DNA from: Phragmites australis
Taxonomy: Eukaryota > Streptophyta > Magnoliopsida > Poales > Poaceae
Length of the DNA stretch: 64,000 bases
Direction: 5' to 3'
Assembly: GCF_958298935.1 (NCBI RefSeq)
Contig: NC_084925.1
Span: 13,079,001-13,143,000 of the forward strand
A model generated the notes under the pieces. The model ran no database searches, was not told where the DNA came from, and saw only the letters and a list, made by a program, of their open reading frames with translations. This document shows, piece after piece, positions 56,775 through 64,000 of this stretch (positions are counted from its first letter, which is position 1; each line of letters starts with the position of its first letter). The translations under genes and the position numbers were made by a program.

Positions 56775-58130
56775 CTTGTATGTATATATTCAAATATATT
56801 ATTTTGGCTAACTATTTCAAAGAGCACCAAATTAAATTCTAAATTAATCCCTGCAATAGTTTGAATCATATGCATTTTGGTTTAATTGTTTTTATGGCTC
56901 TTTGAGTGGACATTTGAATTTGAATGTCTCTCAAATTCAAATATATTCTTAGATTCAATTCAGTTCAAATACAAATTTAATTCAAATCTTTTGAATTCAA
57001 ATCCTCTCCCAAATCTCAGAGCTTCACACACAAGTCTTAATTCAAATACATTTTTATTGAATTAGTGCAAAATCCAAATCCAATTGCAAATCCAAATTCA
57101 AATTTTTTTCATTTGAATTTGTCCCAAAACTTTTTCCCTTTTCTTTTTATCCCCAGGCCCAATCCCTTTTCTTCCTGGGCCCAGCACCCCTCTTTCCTCT
57201 CTGCGCTGGCCCAGCTCACTTCTCTTCTCTTCCGCGTGCACTTGGGCCGCGACGCCTCCTTAGCCCTGCACCGACGTGCCTCAGCCTAGCGCACTTTGCT
57301 CACCCTCCTTTGCTGACGAGTGGACCAAGCTAACTACTCCCTTCTCCCTCCTCCAGCGCACACCGTCGCGCTATCCGAGCGACACCACGTGGCCAGCACA
57401 TTCAATGAGCTGGTGGCTTTCTTGCTCACCTGCTTCTCTCTCTGCTCTCTCCGCACTCTCACTCTCTCTCTCTGCATTCTCACTCTCTCTCTCTCTCCAT
57501 TTCACTAGCAGAGCACATGCAAGTCACGAGCTAGCCTGATGCCACAACGTGATTGGTCGCCGCACACGGTAAGCTGGTGGCTGCACTGCCACTTGCACTG
57601 CTCGATTTCTGGTAGGCACTGCGCCCTGTACACCTAGCCACTGCCTCTCTATTCCCTCCCCTCTCTATATAAGATGAAGCCTAGCCTCCCTCCTTTCTCT
57701 TTCCCTTCTCCCCCAAATTCGCCGCCGCCGCCCAAATCCTTCACCATCGCCATCGATCCCCACCACTGGCAGCCTAGAGAGAGGAGGAGCACCTATCGAG
57801 GAGCTCGAAGGCCGCCCTTCCCCGCTTGACAACTGTGCGAAGCACACAGCAAAGAGCCGAGCTCACCGTGCCTCCACCATGATCCTTGTTGTCGTTAGCC
57901 CGAGCCTTGCATCGGTAAGCTCCTGGCAACCCTCACTCTCTTATCCTTTTTTCCCTCGCTTAGTAGCTCACTGTGACCCACCTTCATGTGGCTTAATTTG
58001 GCTGCGGTGTCAAGGTCACCATTGCTATGGATTTGCCACCGCTGGTGCCTCTAGTCACCCTGTGTGAAGTCATCGAGCCACTTAGGCATAGATGTAGCCC
58101 CTTTGTAACACGGAATTAAAATGATCGGTT
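56641..58130. mobile_element. LTR-derived sequence with promoter-like TATA box
   Basis: An A/T-rich start with repeated ATTCAAAT/TTGAATT words (56910-57110), a (TA)n run at about 56748-56776, then a C/T- and GC-rich leader with (TC)n (57434-57503) and a TATA-like CTCTATATAAGATG (57662-57675). The layout equals that of Tekay/Del-type LTRs. No target duplication identified. Confidence 0.45.
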
Positions 58131-59760
58131 ACAACACAAATATAACCCCTATAAATTACCAATTTTATGTCATGTCAAGGTTTGCAATCTAAGGTGACAT
58201 GTATGCAATTATAATTCTAGAAATGTAAACTGCATAAAGTAAATAAGCTTAAGTAGATAAACCAAAACTGAGACACCAAATTCTTTACCGTGATCTCGGA
58301 GACTTGTCGGTCTCCTCTAGTCCACGTTGATGTGGGTTCAAGACTTTAACTGCTCTTGTATCACGAGCAACTTGATCTTGAGCCGGATTAATCCAATGAA
58401 ACAGCTACTACCCCGATTCCAATAGAATTGCACTTTACCACTCTGTCAAGGTGTGCACAAAACCTTTCAGAATCACACTGGTCCTTCTCACAATCTTCTT
58501 TGAGAAGATCACCGGATAACAATGCCAGCACACCGTCTAGGTGTTGGCAAACACCAAGAGTAACAAGCCAAGACAAACTTGACTCTCTCCAAGTGCCTAA
58601 AGCTCAATCTCTAATGCAAATGCACTTGATTATTACCTCACAACCCTCTTTATGTGAAACACATACATAAATGTGTGGGGAGGACTTTACTTAGCTCAAG
58701 GATGCTCAATGGGGGCAGGAGTTGGTCTCCAAGTCATTGGACAAAAGGTACATACAGGCCACACTACCAAAACTAGCTGGTGAGCTTGAGGTGACCTCTC
58801 GACGCATCTGACAGTCCGACCGTAGTACAACTGGTTGTCAGACTGCCACTAAACCAATGATGCTATTTGCAAACTATAACATTCTTTAAAACGAGAGTAG
58901 ACACATGCAAGATTGAGCTTATCAACACATGATAAAACTAAAAAAATTGTCTAGACCCCTCTTAATAGTATGTCATTTATGTTAAGAATCTAGTCATTTC
59001 TCTTCTCTAATTATCATTGACCAGCAAAAGAAAATGGCCTACATTTTATACCTTTGCTTTGATCTAGCCATTCCATTGGACTTGATGAGCACATCATCCG
59101 AGTCCCGATGCTTCTTCTAGACCTTTCATCAACTCTTCACTTGAGCTTGATGACGATGTTCATCCTTGCTTCCCATTTTGATCCTCTCTTGATCTTCTGG
59201 AAGCTTGATAAAGTTCACTTTATTGCTTCTCATTCACCAAGTATAAAAGACTTCTCTCTTTTCATCATCTTCATCCGGTTCACCACTAAGGCATTAACTA
59301 TAAGCATCAAACACATAAGTTGTCAACTAAGCTTGTCTTGATCTTGCTTTTTCAACTTGACATATTGAATATCTCAATTTAATACTTGCCTTTATATGGA
59401 ACCTAACCCCAACTTACTCTCAAGAACATAGTACATTGGTTAGTCTATAAAAACTCAATTGACGATCATATACCTTTAGTCACTTGATATTCACAAGTAA
59501 CCTAGCCTTTATGCTTATTGTCAATATTCTTGAGACGATCCTCAAACTCCGAGGCTTATTCCTCTCTAGCTTCTTTTTTATCACATAAGCATCACTTAAA
59601 GCTCAATAACCTCGATGCATATCTTTTGATCTCATGGCATTCCTCAACGAATATATGCTTTATCACTTATGGATCTCCTATGAAATAACCTACTAACAAT
59701 TCTCAACATAATTGTTGGTCCATAGGTATTGTCACCACTTACACGAGCATCGTCTATAGC
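58131..59760 (-). mobile_element. LTR-derived sequence (SIRE-like), minus orientation
   Basis: Non-coding. Segment 58355-58640 is an inverted copy of 61595-61890. The remainder has C/T-rich words of the kind AACTCTTCACTTGAGCTTGATG. No domain found. Confidence 0.4.
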
Positions 59761-60111
59761 TCATTCATCTTGATGCATTTCTCTTGATCATATGACATTC
59801 CTCAATGAATCCATGCCAGAATTGTTTGTTGAGTATGCATAATTCATCGTCGAAGTGTTGCAGGCCTTCGAAAAAAGGAAGCACACCAATCGACAAGAAG
59901 CACGCCGAGAACTCACCATAAAAGTCGAGGTATGAAATGTCAAAGAAAGACATCTTATCCTTCGACTTTTGACGGGTGCAAACCCGCAGCGAAACTTTGA
60001 GCAACGGTTGCTTCAAAGTTGTCCATATTTTAAAGAATTTCTTTTTGCAGCATCTTCGCCTTTATGGCCAAGTAATTATGATCCAGTTACACATGAATGT
60101 CTAATGCTTTA
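59761..60111 (-). other. Possible retroelement ORF remnant
   Basis: An 83-codon minus frame (60016-59765) reads FFDISYLDFYGEFSACFLSI, GVLPFFEGLQHFDDELCILN and QFWHGFIEE. It is coding-like, but I can only suggest a Tat-type additional ORF; not proven. Confidence 0.3.
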
Positions 60112-61230
60112 AAAAAAGGGGAAACGAAAGAAAAAAGCCGAAGTGCTGCTCGACCTCAAAGAAGGTGGCACACCTCTCGGCTAAAAGTCGGAGGCTAAGA
60201 GTGTCTGCCCCCGCACCAAAGGAGAAACATACCTTTGGAAGAACAAAGCCAAAGTGATGCTCGACCTCAAAGAAGGTGGTGCACCTCTCGGCTAAAAGTC
60301 GGGGGCTAAGAGTGCATGCCCCCACACCAAAGGAGAAACATACCTTTGGAAGAAAAAACCCGAAGTGCTACACGACCTCAAAGAAGGTGGCGCACCTCTC
60401 AACTAAAAGTCGGAGGCTAAGAGTGCCTGCTCCCGTACCGAAGGAGAAACATACCTTCGGAAGAAAAAAGCCGAAGTGCTGCACAACCTCAAAGAAGGCG
60501 CGCACCTCTCGGCTAAAAGTCGGGGGCTAAGAGTGCCTGCCCCCACACTGAAGGAGAAACATACATTCGGAATAAAAAAGCCGAAGTGCTGCTCTACCTC
60601 AAAGAAGGCAGCGCACGCCTCGGCTAAAAGCAAGGGCTAAGAGTGCCTACCCCCACACCGAAGGAGAAACATATCTTCAGAAGACAAAAGCCGAAGTGCT
60701 GCGCAACGTCAAAGAAGGCGGCGCACCTCTCGGCTAAAATTTGGGGGCTAAGAGTGCTTGCCCCCACACCGAAGGAGAAACATACCTTCGGAAGAAAAAA
60801 GCCGAAGCTCTGCACGACCACAAAGAAGGTGGCGCACCTCTCGGCTAAAAGTCAGGGGCTAAGAGTGCCTGCCCTCGCACCGAAGGAAAAACATACATTC
60901 AGAAGAAAAAAGCCGAAGTGCTGCTCGACCTCAAAGAAGGCAGTGCATCTCTCGGCTAAAATTCGGGAGCTAAGAGTGCATGCCCTGCACTAAAGGAGAA
61001 ACATACCTTCGGAAGAAAAAAGCCAAAGTGTTGCTTGACCTCAGAAGGCCGCGTACCTCTCGGCTAAAAGTCGAGGGCTAAGAGTGCCTGCCCCCGCACC
61101 AAAGGAGAAACATACCTTCGGAAGAAAAAAGCCAAAGTGCTACTCAACCTCAGAAGGCGGCGCACCTCTCGGCTAAAAGTTGGGGCCTAAGAGTGCCTGC
61201 CTCCGCACTATTTGCAAAAGTAGGGGGCTA
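60112..61230. repeat. Tandem array, about 10 copies of a 109-111-bp unit
   Basis: The word GGAGAAACATACCTTCGGAA starts successive units at 60221, 60332, 60443, 60553, 60663, 60774, 60885 (variant), 60995 and 61104, giving periods of 111, 111, 110, 110, 111, 111, 110 and 109 bp. Each unit also has CCTCTCGGCTAAAAGTC and GGCTAAGAGTGCCTGCCCCC. Frames in the array are by-products of the 111-bp (3 x 37) period. Tandem arrays of this kind occur in the untranslated regions of Tat/Ogre-type retrotransposons, which is my tentative origin. Confidence 0.92.
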
Positions 61231-61594
61231 CGAGTGACTACCCCATGCCGAAGGCATAAGATACCTTCGGAAACAAAAATAAAAACAAAAACAACGAAAA
61301 GGTAAATCGAACGAAGAAGCACGACGTTAATCCCAAAACATGGGAAGTCTACAGGAAAAAACGAAAATTTGACTAAATAAAAGTCGAAGCCTGGATAACC
61401 ATCGCTACGAAATTCGTGATAGCATTTATGATTAATAGCAATTACACGCGAAACTAAGAGAGATGCACTACCAGGCCATTGAGCGCAAAATAAGAGATTA
61501 AATGATTGAGGTCACGTCAAAAAATGATGCTTCGCTTGCGTTGCTGCCGAAGGTCCCTACGGCTTCAAAGTCGAGGGGGGGGGGGGCAGCGTTC
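61231..61594 (+). other. Retroelement tail with poly-G tract
   Basis: Non-coding. A run of G (about 61576-61588) after AAAGTCGA resembles a polypurine tract at the end of an LTR-element internal region. Confidence 0.4.
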
Positions 61595-61890
61595 TCCGAA
61601 TGATGCATTTGCACTTGAGATTGAACTTTAGGCACTTGGTGAGAGTTGGGTTCATCTTAGCTTGTTACTCTTGGTGTTTGCCAACATCTACATGGTGCGG
61701 TGGTATTGTAATCCGGTGACCTTTTCAAAGAAGCTTGTGAGAAGGCCCGATGTGATTGTGAGAGGCTTTGTGCGTGCCTTGCCAGAGTTATAAAGTGCAA
61801 CTCTAGTGAAATCGAGATAGTGAGTGGTTCCTTTGATTAATCCAGCTCAAGATCAAGTTGCTCGAGATGAGCTGCTTCTCATGGTGAGAA
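61595..61890 (+). repeat. Inverted copy of 58355-58640 (LTR fragment)
   Basis: Shared words include CTTTAGGCACTTGG, TTGTTACTCTTGGTGTTTGC, ATCCGGTGA and GGATTAATCC(A/G)GCTCAAGATC followed by AAGTTGCTCG. About 10-15 percent of bases differ. The pair encloses 3 kb including the tandem array. Confidence 0.85.
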
Positions 61891-63650
61891 TTGTTGTCAC
61901 TACCTGATTTTCAATTTTCACAAATTTGTAAAATTTTAAATAATCAAAATAGGAAATATCCAATTTTCTAAATTCAAATTCAAATTTGAATTAGGATTAT
62001 TATTTGTTTGAAAATAGACATTCATGTTGAAAATAGGCATTTAGGTTTTAATTTGGCCTTTGGGTTTTATTTGGATTTTATTTCAGCACATTTAGAATTT
62101 ATTTGAATTCTTTTGAGTCAAAATTTATTTCCAAAATACCAAAATGTTTTCATGAGTTCAAAATATTTTTATTGGCTTCTAATGTTTTTAAAAGCTTGTT
62201 AGAATTTTCCTGGAGTTCATGGGATTTATTTTCTATTTTATATGGCTTTATTTGAATTTCTAGATTTTTTCTAAAAATGATAAAACATCTTAATCTCCTG
62301 GAATTTGTATTGGGCTCAAACCTAAACGTCCACCTATTTTCCATCAACCCAATTTGTTTTCCCTCTCTCTCTCTCTTTCTTCTCTTCTGGGCCCAGCCCA
62401 ATTGCTGCATCGTTTCCCCTCTCGCGTGGGCCCATGTCGCCTGTAGCCCACCATGCGCACGCGTGTCGTCATCACTTTGCCGCTGGCTTCCCTGACCCAC
62501 CTGTTAGCACCATCCCTCACCTCCAGCCGAACGGTCCACCACAGAAATTGAGTCGGTCATCACATGAATTCGCAAAAATCCAAACGGATTCAAGAGGAGG
62601 ATCTCCTAGAATGTTAGCTAACAGATAAACCTCCAGCCCTACGCTCGTGCTACTTCCTATCTCTAGACGAATCACGTTTGAACGAAGGAAATCGAGTTCG
62701 AGCTAGGAACAACGGCTGCTGCCTCCTTTCTTGGTGTGCGCACCACCAACTCCTAGAGTTGCCGTCTATAAAAAGCAACCGAGCACACCCCTTGTTACGC
62801 CACCAAGCCGCCTCCTCGTGCTCAATTTTGCTAAGTCGCCCCAATCCTAAGTGCCGCCCCATTCACCATTGATGCTCCTTGGTTGAGCTCATCCATCTCA
62901 TTGCCGAGGCCATGCCGACATCCACGTGCTCGCCTAAAACTTCGTCGTGGCCTCCTAAGTGCGCCACCACTATCACCTTCACTCCCTGGTTGCTGGAACA
63001 TCACCTCTACCAAGCTCTGACAACCGCCGCCACTCAAGATTATTACCGCACTGCCTTGACTTCTCCCCGAGCTGCCTCTTGCCCTAGGTAATATTCTCAT
63101 CCACTCCTCTCTCTTCTCTGCTGCTCGCTGTCACACCCCAAACACCGGAGCGCTGATCCGGCAAACTCTGGTGAGTCTCCGGCAAACTCTGGTGAGTCCA
63201 CCACCGTCTCAAGCTCCTTCCACAATCCAGACCCACACCGCCAGCGCCGAAAACATCCTCGCCCATCCGATCCAATCTGAATGGCTTAGATTATATATAT
63301 TCCATACCCTTTCAGCAGCCAATCACAATCTGCCACGTATCCAAATAAGTCCAATCAGCACTTCTTGCCACCTCATCAAGCTATGTCAGCACAATTGCTG
63401 ATGTGTTAGCCTTGTCACCCTGCCACGTTAGCAAGTTAGCCCAGTCAATAAATCCAGATTTCCAGTAAAAAATAATTATAAGAATTCCATAAATTGCATC
63501 TTTTGCAGTTAGGTCCCTGAACCTTCAAAGCCTCATATCTTTTTCATTTTAGCTCCGATTTGAGTGATTTTTCCGCTCAATTTTTTTTTCTAAAAACATG
63601 ATCTATCCAACCATGTTAGTTTTAGATATAAAATCTGTTGTTGAAGATTA
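61891..63650 (+). mobile_element. LTR-derived sequence (Tekay/Del-like)
   Basis: Starts TTGTTGTCACTACCTG and continues with A/T-rich sequence, a GC-rich block with GGGCCCAGCCCA (62388-62399), a TATA-like CTATAAAAAGC (62766-62776), and a duplicated 22-bp word (CTCCGGCAAACTCTGGTGAG, 63157-63198). The sequence type matches the solo LTR at 26480-29820 in layout. No border duplication identified. Confidence 0.5.
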
Positions 63651-64000
63651 GTTCCTAATAATATGTCCGTAAATTGATTGGGTACCTTCGAGTGCAGGGA
63701 TTAATCACGAGACGAGACAATTGATGTATACAGGTTCGTGCTTCCAATTGGGGGTGTTACTCATGTATATTTATGATCTTGAGTACAAGCAATGTGGCTA
63801 AATCTATTATAGAGAGTATATAAAATCTAATCTAATCTAATGCTAAAGTTGTCGAATATCTTCTCTGCTAGGGTCTTGATGCTTACCTTGAGTTCCTCCC
63901 CTCTCCTCCCACAGCCTTTTCACCTTATATAGGGGTGAGGTACCGACTCCTATCCAGCCGTGGTCGATAGGGAGTTGTCTTCCATAACATCCAAGTAGAT
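63651..64000. mobile_element. Start of another LTR, cut by the window edge
   Basis: Sequence such as ATACAGGTTCGTGCTTCCAA (63728-63747) and CCTTATATAGGGGTG (63923-63937, TATA-like) resembles Tat-type LTRs. No coding seen. Confidence 0.4.

Noticed and set aside
60112..61230. Genes or a CRISPR-like array in the tandem repeats
   Set aside because: The units are contiguous 109-111-bp repeats without unique spacers; open frames come from the period divisible by three.

Overview
This window looks like a repeat-rich stretch of a grass (Poaceae) nuclear genome. The evidence is split GT-AG genes, GC-rich first exons, and plant transposon families typical of grasses: PIF/Harbinger, Mutator-like, hAT, Ty1-copia, Ty3-gypsy Tat and Tekay-like LTRs. 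The genus cannot be told from sequence alone. I see no bacterial, organellar or CRISPR-like content.

Only one host gene looks complete: a two-exon pectin methylesterase (PME) with an inhibitor pro-domain at 40218-42625 (+). The other host-derived material is partial. There is a VDAC-like first exon at the left edge (301-342, -). A second PME is a pseudogene on the minus strand; its exon 1 lies at 17572-18920 and the start of its exon 2 at 614-641, so its single intron appears to have grown to about 17 kb by transposon insertion. Two diverged 3' fragments of an F-box-type gene lie at 19703-20160 (-) and 51822-53168 (-). The 3' end of an unrecognised gene is present twice in inverted orientation (49.8-50.3 kb and 50.8-51.4 kb).

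Layout: 0-0.8 kb, VDAC exon and PME exon 2 stub. 0.8-4.6 kb, PIF/Harbinger with an open transposase and an antisense captured DUF1644-type gene fragment. 5.3-6.0 kb and 17.7-18.4 kb, two copies of one non-autonomous hAT in opposite orientation. 6.9-17.0 kb, a Mutator-like element with very long unequal terminal inverted repeats, holding MULE and hAT transposase remnants and an LTR fragment. 20.2-38.4 kb, a Ty1-copia element lacking integrase; a 3.34-kb solo LTR is nested in its 3' region and a Tat-type gypsy element in its 3' LTR. 40-42.6 kb, the PME gene. 42.9-50.8 kb, a second copia element on the minus strand whose 5' LTR lies within an inverted duplication. 51.8-53.2 kb, an F-box pseudogene split by a hAT element. 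53.2-56.6 kb, a third copia remnant (Tork-like). 56.8-64 kb, LTR-derived sequence, a roughly 110-bp tandem array, and an inverted pair of LTR fragments.

The genes do not form a pathway. The main content is insertion history: several insertions can be placed by target-site duplications, and the intact PME acts as a paralogous reference for dissecting the broken one. I found no convincing new biological system. The most unusual items are the gene-capturing PIF/Harbinger element, the hAT family carrying a conserved internal reading frame, and the palindromic LTR-plus-flank duplication at 49.8-51.4 kb.
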